Source of the DNA: Arachis hypogaea
Lineage: Eukaryota > Streptophyta > Magnoliopsida > Fabales > Fabaceae
NCBI RefSeq assembly: GCF_003086295.3
Contig: NC_092054.1
Location: 34,378,393 to 34,442,392 of the forward strand
Reading direction: 5' to 3'
DNA: 64,000 nucleotides
The translations under genes were made by a program, and so were the position numbers. Each line of letters opens with the position of its first letter. Position 1 is the stretch's first letter. Below the pieces are notes generated by a model. The model worked only from the letters and a program-made list of their open reading frames with translations. It searched no databases and was not told where the DNA came from. Positions 24,901-39,023 of this stretch are shown one piece after another.

Positions 24901-27900
24901 ATGGCGCTTAGGGTGCGGCACCCTAACCTTCTCTCCCTCGTTCTTCTCTCCCTCTTGGTCTTCGCTTCCGCCAAGGTCTTCTTCGAAGAACGCTTCGATG
25001 GTACAATTTTCTATTTCTAGATCGTCAGCTTCCGTTTTCGGTTGTTTGAGGATTTTCTTTTGCTCTTTATTTTTCTGTGTGCATTATCGTTTTGTCGAAT
25101 TGGCGCCCTTTTGTTCCGATCAAAGTTTCGTTTTAGGTGTTTGAGCCTCGATCTGATGGCTTCGATAGTTCGACTTTTGAAATGTCATCGTCTGGATTAG
25201 ATCTGAAAAACTGTGCTCGGATTTGCTTCTAACCATCATGATTTTCTTTATTGCCATTTTGCAGTCGTGCTGATTTGATTTTGTTTAGAGTTTATCGTGT
25301 TTCCCAAAGGATTAGCTTAATTTTATTTGTTAAAAACTAATATCATTTTGTCAAAAATTTCTGGAGTTGAATGCGCATTCTCTGAGGTGCCTTTTTCCTC
25401 CTCCCTGTTTAAAGTCGGGAATCTACTTCTAAAAAGTGCTGCTGGTGTTACTGAGCTTTTTTAGGCTGCAAATATTTGCTATTATTTATCTTGAGACTCG
25501 AGAGTACTTTTTTTTTAAAGTAAACCTACTGTAACTACTTTATTTTCTGGGATTTAGCTAAAGAGTGTCCAAAAGAAGCATTGGTTAAGTGAGTGCCCGC
25601 TCGAATGGCATTGGTTAAGAGTGTGAAAGTGGACAATTTTGGTTTTTCCAATGCCTAAACCCTTGTTAGGAAAAACCTTATTTTCTATTTTTGAATTGGG
25701 TTTCTGTCCCTGTGCCCCACTAATCCATGTTCATGATTCATCCTGATTCCCGAATATTTACTCAGTCTTTCTTTCCCTTTCTTTTTTTCTTTTATTTACT
25801 TTTCTGTTTTATCTAACTTGTGTGTGTTTATACGCATTTTCTGAATTTAAAGATGGGTGGGAGAGCCGTTGGGTTAAATCTGATTGGAAGAGAGATGAGA
25901 ACTTGGCCGGGGAGTGGAACTACACATCTGGTCAATGGAATGGAGATGCTAATGACAAAGGTAAACTGAATTACTTTGTTTACATCCATGTATATGCTTC
26001 CTAGCGTTTACATTTGCTTAAAAAAGGGTATTGATTTAGGTTCGTTTGAATGTTTGATATCTCCACAGGTATTCAAACAAGCGAGGACTACAGATTCTAT
26101 GCTATTTCTGCTGAGTTCCCTGAATTCAGCAATAAAGATAAGACCCTAGTCTTCCAATTTTCTGTCAAGCATGAACAGAAGCTTGACTGTGGTGGTGGTT
26201 ACATGAAGTTGCTTAGCGGTGATGTTGATCAGAAGAAATTTGGTGGGGAAACTCCTTACAGGTAATTTAAACGATTCCCTTTTTTTTCACAGCCTTTTCA
26301 CTACAGAATCCCTTAGACATGTTAAGATGGCTTATTTTCCTGACTTTTTGTTGTTCTGTTGCAGTATCATGTTTGGACCAGACATCTGTGGTTACAGTAC
26401 CAAGAAAGTACATGCTATTTTGACCTACAATGACACAAACCACTTGATAAAGAAGGAAGTTCCATGCGAGACTGACCAACTAACTCACGTGTACACATTT
26501 ATCCTCCGTCCAGATGCAACCTACAGCATCCTGATTGATAATGTGGAGAAGCAAGTTGGCAGTCTCTATACTGATTGGGATCTTCTCCCTCCAAAGAAAA
26601 TCAAGGATCCTGAGGCCAAAAAGGTACTCTTCTTCCCACTGCTTTGCTGTTTTATTGTAATCGCCATATAGGTTTTGAGTATTGATGATTTCTAATTACA
26701 AAAATATATATATAACTGCAGCCCGAAGACTGGGATGACAAAGAGTACATTCCTGATCCCGAGGATAAGAAGCCAGAGGTACTGACTTTCTCAAAACATC
26801 TTCTCTTGCTGTGTTGTACTATGTAGTATATTTACTGATATTGTATACTTATAGGGGTATGATGACATCCCAAAGGAGATCCCGGATCCTGATGCCAAGA
26901 AGGTATTCATGAATTTGCTGTTTCCCATTTCTGCTTATTTCACATGTTATCTCAACCACTAGTGAGACTAACTTTTGCTTGCTTGCTTTAGCCCGAAGAT
27001 TGGGATGATGAAGAAGATGGTGAGTGGACAGCACCTACCATTGCCAACCCTGAGTACAAGGGCCCATGGAAAGCAAAGGTGCGTGGAGATTGTATGCCAT
27101 GACATTTGTTTGGGAATGGATTGGTTTCTGACTTTGCATGCTATAATCTTTGCAGAAAATTAAGAACCCCAACTACAAAGGAAAGTGGAAGGCACCTATG
27201 ATTGACAACCCTGGTATATTGTCAGCTTTATTTTGCAATACTTGTTAAAATAAATTCTTTTATACATGATTTGGACATTGGAGTTAAAATTGTAGTATAT
27301 AATATATTTTTTCCTAGAAGAGAGGATTAGCTTAAAATATTAACTTTTATGTTTGGGTCTTTTAAAGAATAAAACATGCATTCTAATTTTAAATGAAACT
27401 CTAATTTTATTATATAAAGATTTGATTTGAAATTTGAATATTAAAGTTAATTAAAATAATATTAGAATAATTATAATATTTTTATGAAAATTTTTATACA
27501 CACACTAAAAAAGTTAGAATCTAGATTTATATATTTAATATTTTCAATAATAAAAATGTTACTAGGTAGCAAATAGTGTATGCTAGAAATTACAGAACCA
27601 CAAAGTAGTTTTTCAATTTCATGGATTTAATTTAATTCATCAATGCTGTTTCTTCCTTGACAAAAAAATTAGAATAGACAAATATCAACTAAGACAATAA
27701 TACAATATAGTAAAAGATAAATAGCCAATGAAGTGTTGTCCATCCATTGACTTGTCATCTGAAAAATAATTTTATCAGATTTCAAGGATGACCCCGACCT
27801 CTATGTTTTCCCCAAGTTGAAGTATGTCGGCATTGAACTTTGGCAGGTAAACTTTTCATTTTCTATGCTTAATTACATTGCATTATCTTGATCCTTTTGG

Positions 27901-28565
27901 ATCCAAAGTGAAAAGCAAGCTATTTATTTGTCAGGTCAAATCTGGAACCTTGTTTGACAATGTCTTGCTTACCGATGATCCTGAATACGCTAAGCAACTG
28001 GCCGAAGAAACATGGGGCAAGCAAAAGGATGTAAGTAGTTTCGGTTCACTGTGTATTTTGCCTTACATGTATTGTATTTTTTATGCTAAATAATGTATCT
28101 GATTTCTTAAATGAAAAATATTTGCAGGCTGAGAAGGCAGCATTTGAGGAGGCTGAGAAGAAGAAAGCAGAGGAGGTGAGCTTTTGTCCTTACCTGCTTC
28201 ATTATTCATTTTTGAGATGATATTTCATTCTGTTAAATTGATCTTGCAATATTACTTTTTTTACCAGGAATCAAAGGATGATCCTGCTGACTCTGATGTA
28301 AGTATAACTAACCACTGATTCCTGATATCATGTTACCCGATTACAATGAAATTAACTTCATACGTTGTCTAGGCCGAGGAAGACGAGGAAGATTCTGAAG
28401 CTAGCCATGAGTCTGATTCCGAATCAAAAGAATCTGGGGAAGACAACGAAGAGGACAAACATGTATGATTCTCACCTCATTAATCTTCACACGATATCAA
28501 GTTTGAAAGCTAATATTACATTTTATAATTCTCTTCTTGCCATGTATTTGCAGGATGAGCTCTGA
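24901..28565 (+). CDS. CRT: Calreticulin (CRT1/2 type), 14 exons, HDEL
   Basis: ER-lumen Ca2+-binding lectin chaperone that folds monoglucosylated glycoproteins and stores Ca2+. Exons: 24901-25000, 25853-25960, 26069-26261, 26365-26623, 26722-26778, 26855-26902, 26992-27078, 27156-27213, 27779-27846, 27935-28030, 28128-28175, 28268-28297, 28373-28462, 28554-28565; all GT-AG, giving 417 residues. The signal peptide is residues 1-24. The N-domain includes a possible N-glycan at N55 (NYT), [10 protein letters not shown] and MFGPDICGY. The proline-rich P-domain repeats [19 protein letters not shown] and later [12 protein letters not shown], then [18 protein letters not shown]. The C-domain is Glu/Asp-rich (EEDEEDSEA) and ends in the ER-retrieval signal HDEL. 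The last coding exon encodes only DEL and the stop. The ERSE upstream predicts induction by ER stress. No lesion seen. Confidence 0.97.
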
Positions 28566-31500
28566 ATGCGGAGTGAATGAAAACTATATTCCGGAGATAG
28601 GCTCTACGCGCGCGGCATAATTTCCCGTTTCCTCTTTTTTCTATAAGATTTAGTTGTAGGATTTTTTTCCTAGATAAGCAATCCGTTGAAAATTGCAGTC
28701 ACCAACCTTGAGGTTTTGCTGCTGTTTCAGCTGGATTAGAACAGGAAATGGTGTCTTTGGAATTGGTCTTTTTTATGGTTGTCAAATTAGCTGGTAATGT
28801 GATCCTCAATCTTAGTAGAACTTGTGAATGCATTTTATTTTTGTTGCAACACTAATTCGGCCATCAGCGGATACTTCTATTCTCGTCTAGCCCCTTTTTT
28901 TCCGTAGGTTAAATACGTTGACTTAGCGGGTTAATTGTGTTATGCTTAATCTTCAAAATAATGCTTTAAATTATGTTATCAACCCAAAATAAAATTTGTA
29001 TCTAAGTATCGAATTATGCAATAATATTTTCACATATTCAAAAATTACTAATGGAATTTGCCTGTTCAAAAATACAATTGGAATGTGTCAAGTAACAAAA
29101 TGGATCAGTCTTGAAAAACTATTGGAATAGAGAATAAATAAAACCGAATATGAAGTGATTAGTATGTGATTAGGTCATTATTTCTCCTCCATTGAGACAA
29201 TCCTATTTAGTGCTACTGCTTAGGCCCTATAATATAGGTTGTGTTTGGAAAACATGTTGAAAGAGATTTTTTGAATGGCAAATTTTTTCTTTCGTAAACC
29301 TAAAAATGATTTTGCATTCAAAATTATGTTTATAAGAAGCAACAATTTTAAGTTTCTGCATTTCACCACTTTTAACCATCAACATTCAATCTTTATTTAT
29401 ATTTTACCAATTTTATCTTTTATGCATGTTATTATATTATTTATAAAATTCTTATTATTTTTGTTTATATGAACTCTCTTTTTTATTATTTATTATTTTT
29501 ATTTTTTGTTAATTATTTGTTTGACATTATACATTTTTATAATTGTAATTTTTTTATATTATTTTATTATTATCTTTTTATAATATAATTTATTGATCCT
29601 ATTAGGTAAAGTAAATTAAATAAAATATTAATCGTAAATAATAATAATAAAAAAATTATAACATACTAAAAAAGAATACTAAGAGTACTAAAAATATATT
29701 ATATAAAAAATATCATCAATTTTTTTTTTTATTTATTTCAATCACTATCAAAATAAATATTTATTTTTTTTATTACTCTTAGTACTTTCTAAAATTTATA
29801 TTTTATTAGTTTTAATTAAAAATATATTTTATCAATTTTTATATGTTATTTTTATTTTAGTATATAAATATTAATTTTATTATAAAATTAATTAATAAGA
29901 TCTATTCAAATATTTAAATTAAAATAATAAGATAATATATAAAAATTAGAAAGATTTTCAGGTATGTCAATGACATACCGGTATATAGTAATTGTATAGC
30001 GTTGATATATTAATTTAAATATACTGACCGCATAGATTTGAATAGAAATTATTCACGTGAACATCTGAGTATGCAGATCATGGTGAGTAGTTGACCTGCT
30101 GTGGCGTTATCCGTAGAAAAAAGAATGAAATTTCTTAGTTTGTCCCTAGGTAGTATTATCTTGAGCGCGGCTGCTAAACGGCTCATGTTTTGGCTTTAGT
30201 AAAAATGTTGAATGGGCCAACATAGAATACAGTGTATAAGGTGGGCCAGAATGATTGGACTCCAATTAAAACAATGGAATGTTTTACTAGGTTTGTATTT
30301 TTTTAGTAAAGTTAACAGAAAAAGAGTTAGGAATGAGTAGGTTGGTTTAGTGGATGAGTGGACAAAAAGTTTAATTCTATTACTTAAGGTATAAATTAGC
30401 TTGGAGTTTATACCCGAAAACAACTAAATAGCTTGGAGTGAAATATGGATATGTTGATGAGAGAAAAAAACAAGAAAGAAAGATATGGATATGTTGAGCT
30501 GGCTCGTTCAAAATGTAGTAAGTTGAGTAGTGATTTAGCTAGTTGCAATAGTGGAATGATACTTCCAAATATGTATTTGATCAAACATATTGATATTAAA
30601 ATGCATTAGTGGTGATATCAGTGATGATCAATAAGAATAAGATTTTATTGATTATTCAGAAAACTAATTAGCGAAGAAGTGCCAAAAAAATATCTAATTT
30701 ACTCAACATTGGAAGAAACACATAAGTGATTTAATGAATGTGTTGGTTGTGGTTTAGATTAAGTTTAAATTGAATTAATTTGAAGGCGATTCACATGATG
30801 ATGGTGGGTGTGGTTAGTTAATCGGTTTATTCGATAAAAGTAGTGAAATGAATGTTGGTATTAATTATAAATGTATAGAGTTTAAAATGGCAAATAATAA
30901 ATAGCATAACTTGGAGGTATTAAAGGGGAATGGAGAATTAAAATAATACATAATTAGAATTTTTTTTAGAAAAATTTAAAATTTTTATTTTTTTCAAAAA
31001 AAATTATTCATATTTTAAATACTAGTATTAATTTTTTTTTTTAGATTTGTACCAGTTCGTCTAATAATTTGATTGTTTTTCTTGATTTTTTGTTCAACAT
31101 AGACAATAGATATCGATTAAGCTTTATTAATTTAGTGTCAATTGAAACTAGCTTATAATTACGGGATTTATATATGACATTCGAATAAATATATGATGAA
31201 AATGTAACTAAATGAAACTTGAAAAAGAATAATTATTGTAAATGAATTTAATAAATTAAAAGAAATTGTTTAAAATAACAGAAATAATAAATAAAGTTTA
31301 GTAAGTAAACAAATAAATTAAAGTAATAAATAAAAGAATTAAATAAAATAAATCCACTTTAAACACTCATATGCACTTGCATTTCATAACTTTTTCTGAC
31401 GTGAGTGTGACTTGAAAATTTTTAGAAAGTTTTAGTTCTTGAGATGTTGAAAATTGAAGTTCCTTTAAAATCTATTGACTCTCCTTTTATAGAAAATCTA

Positions 31501-33213
31501 AGCTGTGTCGAATAATTTTCTCTCTCATGATCTAACTTTACTTTATTCTCCAAGTTCAACCATCTGCATTTTAGGACACTTTACTATACAGATTAAAGTG
31601 GTATAGAGGGAGAATATAATTCCTTTTATAGTTATTTTTTATTATTTTATTATTATTCAAAATATGGATCCTACCTTTATTAATCTCTCTTTCATTCTAT
31701 TAAAAAAAAAATATGTAAACTTACATCTTTATTATATAATTCACCCTGCGTTTTTGCTATACATTGATCATCAAATCAAATAATCACTCTCACGTACTCT
31801 TCTAACAAAAGTTCTTATTTTTCACATGTTTTCTTGTTGTTTCAACTCAGACTTCTTCATCGAGTTTCATCCTACCTTACCAAATCATTTGTCAATTTAT
31901 ATCTATAGTCGATATCATTATTTTTGTTGAACTTTTGTGCTAACAGCGATGAACTACGAAGGAGTTCACCCAATTATAAAAAGCTCCTTATTTCTCATTT
32001 CACTATCATCGTGGTTCTCTCTCTAACTTCTCTCTCAACTCAACATCTCTCCAACTCTCCATCTTTCAATTCCATCAACAGATAAGTGTTTTTATCTTTG
32101 TTCTTAATTTTATTTACTATTTATGTTATATTTATTTATTTATTCAGTTTATATAATATTATAATAATATTATTAATTGAATAATTAGAGTAATTTATTA
32201 ATTGTTATAAAAGTAAATATTAGAACTAGTTAGATTAGTATTATATGTGAATAGTTAAATTTGTTAAAAATAAAAGATTAAACTAAAAAAAGAATGGTAT
32301 ATTATTGAGTGTTACTAAAGATATATAATACATAGAAGTATATATAAGTGTTAAAAAAATTAAAGTAATACAAGTATATAATTTTATAATTAATATATAT
32401 ATATATATATTCTATATAAATATAAATGATACTAATTGATTTAAAGTGATTTTAATTATTCTTTAACAAGATTGTTATTATATAAATAGTTAGATTAATA
32501 TTATGTAAAAATAATTATTAATTATTATAGATCATCCCAACAAGGTTACAAGGCAACAACAAAGTCCAAAAACGACATAAACAAAATTAGCTCCTCAAAC
32601 CAAATGGAACTTCATCAAAGGATCGAATTCTATTATTCACGACATAGCCAGGCCCACTCACCTTTTCCCATGATGTTCAAGTCAAGCCCTTCATTCTATA
32701 TTATATGAAATTCGGCTATAGCTACCTTTCAGCTCGTCCTAATTATTCAACAATTGCCGCACTAAAAGGTCCCATTTCATTCTTCAAGCGAAACTCCATG
32801 GATGGTTTAGGTAATTCACCTCACACAACACGACAAAAGTTTTAATTTCCACCGGACCGTACTTGTTATACTGGTGTGCTAATAAAGTGGCTGCCACATT
32901 TGAAAATTTTCCTAAAAATTATTTAAATTATACTGGTGTGCTAATAAAGTGGCTGTCACATTTGAAAATTTTTTTAAAAATTATTTAAATTGATGTCTAT
33001 TTTAATAATTTTTTATCTAAAAGTGATTTTAAGTAGTATAATCTAAACAATATTTATTTTACTATAATCTATTTTAATATAAAAATTGCCAAATATAAAT
33101 CACTTTAACACAAACTTATTTTTCATTAAAATCAAATTTACAAAATCAATTTTATGCAAACTTCTATTTGTAAACTACAATCCAAAAACACATACTCAAT
33201 CGTAATAACAGAT
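28566..33213. other. 3' UTR of calreticulin and long AT-rich intergenic stretch
   Basis: The first 300 or so bases are the calreticulin 3' UTR. The rest has no ORF with recognisable family. Noted inside: a near-perfect 9-bp-arm palindrome GGTATGTCAATGACATACC at 29961-29979, repeated ATATGGATATGTTGA at about 30444 and 30483, and an orphan TATA-like box (TTATAAAAAGC, about 31974-31984) followed by a CT-rich leader-like run to about 32085 with no gene behind it. Confidence 0.45.
32866..32989. repeat. Tandem duplication, 62-bp unit, two copies
   Basis: TTATACTGGTGTGCTAATAA starts both copies, at 32866 and 32928. The copies differ at only about three positions, so the duplication is recent. Noncoding. 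Confidence 0.95.
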
Positions 33214-33219
33214 GGAAAC

Positions 33220-33747
33220 TGTTCATGCCCTGACCCAACGATAAGGTCCAGGTCCAAATAAAAGATCCAATCCAAAGGATTGGATCTCATTCGACACCGA
33301 CCTTCTCTCAAGAAGTCGGTCTAAACAACGACTTGGTCTAAAGAAGTCGGGGATGAAGATTAGCTGGCAGATAACACTCATTTAAATAGGTAACTGCCCC
33401 TAAAATCTCTCAACCCACTTCCAAGAGCCATATCTCAACCTCTCTAAGATAAATGGACGGTTATTCTCCTTAAAAGGTGGAACTACTTCAACGGTGGTTA
33501 TTGGTTCACCACTATAAATACACTGACATCTCTCAAGTATCTCTAAGTCCCAATACTCTCCAGACCTGCTTACACCCTTGCTAACTTAAGCATCGGAGTG
33601 TCTTTGCAGGTACCACCCCCCATTCTCTCATACACATAAGTCGGACGGAGGCCCCAAGGTGTGAACCTGCTCGGAGGTTTCCTTCCTCAGACGATTGAGC
33701 CAACCCAGCGAGTCTAACCCATTAATCTCCAGTTACCCAACGTAACA
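33220..33747 (+). repeat. 5' LTR of element C
   Basis: 528 bp, TGTTCATGCC...GTAACA. A TATAAATACACT box near 33513 is the likely promoter. The AAGTCGG motif recurs. Confidence 0.93.
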
Positions 33748-33748
33748 T

Positions 33749-33766
33749 TGGCACCGTTGCCGGGGA
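33749..33766 (+). promoter_or_regulatory. Primer-binding site of element C
   Basis: TGGCACCGTTGCCGGGGA, one base after the LTR: a slightly changed TGGCGCCGTTGCC-type PBS common in Tat and Athila elements. Confidence 0.85.
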
Positions 33767-33785
33767 CCCAAGAGATCAACCAGTA

Positions 33786-35147
33786 ATGACGGACAATTCA
33801 CCAGAAGATGGTCATACGGCGTCCGATTCTAAGCAAGAGAATCTGGACGCTGGAAACAATGATGCGAACATGACCACCCACCAAGGTGGCACTGATCAGA
33901 ACAGAGAAGGTACTTCAGGATTGAAGGACCCAAAGGCAAACTCTTCTGATGGGTGCGAGTCCGGAAAGGACGGACAACCCCATGCAACCGACTTCATGGG
34001 GCTATTCCACGGCCACCAAGGGCGTTTGGAACAACTGGAGCAGGAATTGGAACGACAGCGAGAGGCGGAGAAAAACTTAAGGAGTGAAATAGCACGACGA
34101 AAAGAGCTAGAAGAAAAGCTCTTAAGGCTGGAAGCCGCTCTCAAAAGTCGGAACTCCCGCAACGATCGAGAAGATTCCCCCCTGGGAGGAGAAGATCCGT
34201 TCAGCGAGGACATAATGAGGGCAAAAGTTTCAAGAAACTTCAAAAGCCTTGATATGAACCTCTACAATGGAACCATTGATCCGAAACATCATTTAAGTAA
34301 CTTCAAAAGTCGGATGTATCTGGCTGACGCTTCTGATCCTACTCGTTGTAAAGCTTTCCCGACCACCTTGTCGAAAATAGCAATGAAGTGGTTCGACAGC
34401 CTCCCTCCAAGATCGGTCACTAGCTTTGAAGACCTCTTGCGGAAGTTCTTAATGCAGTTCTCCATCCAGAAAGATAAAGTAAAGCACGCACCTAGCCTCC
34501 TGGGGGTAAAACAGGAGGTCGGATAATCTTTACGGGACTACATGGAAAGATTCAACAAAGCATGCGTGAAGATTCAAGACCTTCCCACAGAAGCAGTTAT
34601 CATGGGGCTAGTAAATGGACTTCGAGAAGGCCCCTTATCCCAGTCCATATCTAAAAGGCACCCCACCTCCTTGAGCAATGTACAAGAAAGAGCTGAAAAG
34701 TACATCAACATGGAGGAAAATGCCAGATTGCGAGAACCGAGTTGGCGACCTGGGCACTCTAACTCGTCAAAAGAGAAAGAAAGAGAGCCCAAGAAAAAGG
34801 AGGAAGTCGGTTCTGAAAGGCCTAGGAGATATCACTCTTATACTCCTCTGAGAGTTTCCCTAGTTGATGTTTATAGGAAAATCTGCCATACTGAAAGATT
34901 ACCTCCCCCTAAACCCATCAAAAACAAAAAGAGAGGAAGTCGTGGCGATTACTGTGAGTACCATAAGCTATATGGTCACTCAACAAATGATTGTTACGAC
35001 CTTAAAAATGTGATAGAAAAGTTGGCCAGAGAAGGTCGGCTCGATAAATATCTCATGGAAAGGTCGGACCATCAGGGAAAAAGGAAGCGAGACGACGAGG
35101 ACCGAAGAGATCCACCCTCACAAACCCCAAAAGACACATACATATGA
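33786..35147 (+). pseudogene. Element C gag (capsid), one nonsense and one frameshift
   Basis: Capsid protein of the Tat element. It starts MTDNSPEDGHTASDS 38 bases after the LTR. There is a charged coiled coil at about residues 85-120 (rich in EELLER-type heptads) and the conserved gag core HHLSNFKSRMYLADASDPTR and AMKWFDSLPPRS. A TAA at 34524-34526 replaces an expected Glu, and the same frame then continues through LRDYMERFNKACVKI, YTPLRVSLVDVYRKICHTE and a zinc-knuckle-like CEYHKLYGHSTNDC near 34954. The frame is lost by a single-base shift close to 35140, next to a long G-rich run (35155-35180). Without the stop and shift it would join the protease. Confidence 0.9.
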
Positions 35148-38100
35148 TTTCGCAGGGGGGGGAGGGGGGGTTCGGGGGAGGTGGCCTCACAAAGTCGGCT
35201 CGCAAAAGATATTTGAAGGAGGTCTACCAGGTCGGGAGCCAGATTCCCGACTTTCCCACTATCTCGTTTACCAAAGAAGATGGACAAGGAGTCATACCTG
35301 GACATGACGATCCAGTAGTAATAACCATGATCCTTGCCAATGCCAATCTTCATAGGACTCTGGTGGATCAGGGAAGCTTCGCCGACATCCTCTTCAAACC
35401 AGCATTTGATAAGTTAGGGTTGGATGAGAAGGAATTGAAAGCCTACCCTGACACCTTGTATGGACTAGGGGACGCACCAATAAAACCACTAGGATACATA
35501 CCCCTTCACACCACTTTTGGAAAAGGGGGAAAATCCAAAACTCTGAGTATCGACTTCATAGTCATCAACGTAGGGTAAGCTTATAATGCCTTAATAGGCA
35601 GAACTATCCTAAACCGGCTCGGAGCAGTAGTATTCACCCCTCACCTTTACAAGAAATTCCTAACACCAGAGGGAATAACAACAATCAGGGGAGACCAGAA
35701 ACTAGCAAGGAAATGCTACAATGAAAGCCTAAACCTAAGAGAAAAAGGAAAAGAAGTGCACACTATCGAGCTCGGAGGAATCAAAGCTAAGGAAGAAATG
35801 CAACCACAACCAGGGGGAAAAACTGAGGAGGTACAGGTCGGAAAAGAGGGAGGAAAAAATACCAACATAGGAGCCGACTTGAAAGAAGAATTGAAAGAGA
35901 AGCTCATAAAGCTCCTACGAGAAAATTCCGACCTCTTTGCCTGGAAAGCTTCAGACATGCCCGGGATAGATCCCGAACTCATGTCACACAAACTGTTAGT
36001 TTATCCCGGATCGCGACCTGTTCAACAAAGAAGGCGGAAGTTCGGACCCGAAAAGGGCTCAAGTGGTGGAAGAACAAATACAAGCACTCTTAGAAGCCGG
36101 ATTCATCAAAGAGGTCAAATATCCGGCCTGGCTAGCAAACGTGGTGCTGGTCAAAAAACAAAATGGCAAGTGGAGGATGTGCGTCGATTACACTGACCTG
36201 AACAAGGCGTGTCCCAAAGACCCATATCCACTTCCAAGCATTGATACTCTAGTAGACTCCAGCTCAGGATATCGATACTTGTCGTTTATGGATGCATACT
36301 CGGGATACAATCAAATCCCGATGTACAAGTTGGATCAAGAAAAAACATCATTCATCACACCCAGAGCAAACTATTGCTATGTGGTTATGCCGTTTGGCTT
36401 AAAAAATGCGGGTGCCACATACCAAAGGTTGATGAATAGGGTGTTTGCATCTCACCTTGGAGGGCTGATGGAAGTCTATGTAGATAACAGGCTAGTAAAA
36501 ACGAAGGATGAAACCGACCTCTTGGCAGACCTCACACAAGTATTCAACACCATAAGGTTGCATGGGATGAGGTTAAATCCCGCGAAATGTACCTTCGCAG
36601 TAGAGACTGGAAAATTTCTAGGGTTTATGCTTACACAAAGAGGAATCGAAGCCAATCCCGATAAGTGTAAAGCAGTCCTAGAAATGAAAAGCCCGACTTG
36701 CCTAAAAGAGGTCCAACAGCTGAACGGCCAACTTGCCGCCCTCTCCAGGTTTTTGGCAGGATCAGCATTAAGATCCTTACCACTCTTCTCCCTACTAAGA
36801 AAAGGATGCAAATTTGAATGGACTCCAGAATGCGAAGAAGCATTTCAGGAGTTCAAAAGATTTTTAAGCCGACCTCCCATTTTGACCCGACTTAAAGTCG
36901 GGGAAGAACTCGTCCTTTATTTGTCTGTAGCGGACAAGGCTGTAGCATCAGCCCTGATACGGGAAGACGAGGTCGGGCAACATCCTGTATACTTCACCAG
37001 CAAAGTTCTACAGGGCCCTGAATTAAGGTATCAAAAACTCGAGAAATTTGCGTACGCCTTAATCGTAGCTTGTCGAAGGTTACGGCCTTACTTTCAAGCT
37101 CACACAATAAGAGTCAGAACGAACCAACCCATGAAGCAAATCCTCCAGAAGATGGATATTGCGGGTATAATGGTTCAATGGGAAATAGAGTTATCTGAGT
37201 TTGACTTAAAATATGAAACTTGGACAGCAATAAAAGCCCAGTGCCTCATCGACTTCATGGCCGAATATGCAGGAGACCAAGAGGAAGAATCCACCACGTG
37301 GGAGTTATACGTGGATGGATCCTCTAACAAAGTGGGAAGTGGGGTAGGCATAATACTGGTCAACGAAGGGGAACCCAAATAGAAGTCTCCATCAAATTTG
37401 AATTCCCAGCTTCCAACAACCAAGCAGAATATGAAGCCTTAATTGCAAGGTTAAAGTTGGCAGAAGAAGTCGGTGCAACAAAAGTAGTAGTATACAGCGA
37501 CTCTCAGGTAGTGACCTCTCAGATAAGTGGAGAGTACCAGGCTAAAGACCCCAACATGAGAAGGTACTTGGACAAAATATTGGAGCATCTTAGGCACTTT
37601 ACAGAAACCGAGATCAAGCATATAACTCGGGATCTCAACACCAGAGCAGACGCCCTCTCCAAACTAGCAAGTACCAAGCCAAGGGGAAATAATAGAAGCC
37701 TGATCCAAGAAACCCTCCAAGAGCCCTCTGTAGCAAAAACAGAGACCAAGCAAGACGTCCTCGAAGTTTCCGGATTAGACCTCGGATGGATGAACCCCTT
37801 GATTGAATATCTAAAATTCGACATCCTACCCAAAGAGGAAAAAGAAGCAAAGAAGATCCGGAAGGAAGCACAAAACTATACTCTGGTGAGAAATATCCTT
37901 TACAAAAGAGGGGTATCAACACCATTGTTGAAGTGTGTCCCGACCTTAAGGACGACTGAAGTCTTGGAAAAGGTCCACAATGGTATGTGCGAAAATCATC
38001 TCGGGGCAAGATCCCTGACTAGGAAAGTCATCCGAGCCAGGTTCTACTGGCCGATTCTGCAGAAAGATGCCACCGAGTTCGTAAAGAGGTGTCAACCATG

Positions 38101-39023
38101 TCAAATGCATGCAAACTTCCATGTCGCTCCCCCTGAGGAGCTCATAAGTATAACTTCTCCATGGCCTTTTGCTAAATGGGGATTGGACCTATTAGGACCC
38201 TTTTCCCAAGCCTCAGGACAAGTAAAATACTTAATTGTGGGAGTAGACTACTTCACAAAATGGATAGAAACAGAACCATTGGCCACCATCACTGCCCAGA
38301 GAAGTCGGAAGTTTCTCTACAAAAACATTATCACAAGGTATGGGGTACCTCACTCCATCACCTCGGATAATGGCACTCAGTTCACCGACTCAACCTTTAG
38401 AAACCTGGTAGCCAATATGAAGATCAAGCACCAGTTCACCTCGGTAGAACATCCACAAGCAAATGGACAAGCCGAGGCAGCCAACAAAGTTATACTGGTA
38501 GGACTAAAGAAAAGGTTGCAGGATGCAAAAAGGAGCTTGGGTCGAAGAACTCCCCCAAGTACTATGGGCTTATCAGACGACACCTCAGTCTGCCACAGGG
38601 GAAACACCCTTTCAACTTGCCTATGGCGTGGAAGCCATGATACCAATATAAATCAACGAGCAAAGTCCAAGGGTGATCTTCTACGACGAGGTCGGGAACA
38701 TATAGGGGCACAAAGAGGAACTTGAATTGATCCCTGAAGTCCGAGAACAAGCCCAAATAAAAGAAGCGGCACTAAATCAAAGGATGACTACAAGGTACAA
38801 TAAAAAAGTCATTCGAAGAAGCTTCACCCCAGACGACTTAGTTTTAATTAGAAATGACATCGGAGTCAATAAGCCGGGGGAGGAAAAGCTAGCTACTAAT
38901 TGGAAAGGACCATACAAAATTAGTAAGGTCTTAGGCAAAGGTTACTATAAGGTGACCGACTTAAATGGCACCGAGTTACCTAGATCGTGGCATGCTTGTA
39001 ATATGAAAAGGTACTATAGTTAG
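35144..39023 (+). pseudogene. Element C protease-RT-RNase H-integrase, degenerate
   Basis: Replication polyprotein. The protease (TLVDQGSFADILF, near 35358) has Gln in the D-x-G active site. RT has CVDYTDLNKACPKDPYPLPS and FMDAYSGYNQIPMY, but the active site reads YVDN, not YVDD (near 36477). An RNase H with LSVADKAVASALIRED is followed by the second, archaeal-type RNase H (WELYVDGSSNKVGSGVG, near 37303). Integrase has a zinc finger (H at VHNGMCENH, C at RCQPCQ), GLDLLGPF, SDNGTQF and the final Glu in HPQANGQAEAANK. The tail SWHACNMKRYYS stops at 39021-39023. Frameshifts near 36050, 37378 and 38530, a stop at 35576, and further stops near 38650 and 38702 break it. Confidence 0.92.

Noticed and set aside
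29961..29979. GGTATGTCAATGACATACC as a transposon end or regulatory site
   Set aside because: A single palindrome with no partner and no gene nearby; AT-rich DNA gives such hairpins by chance.
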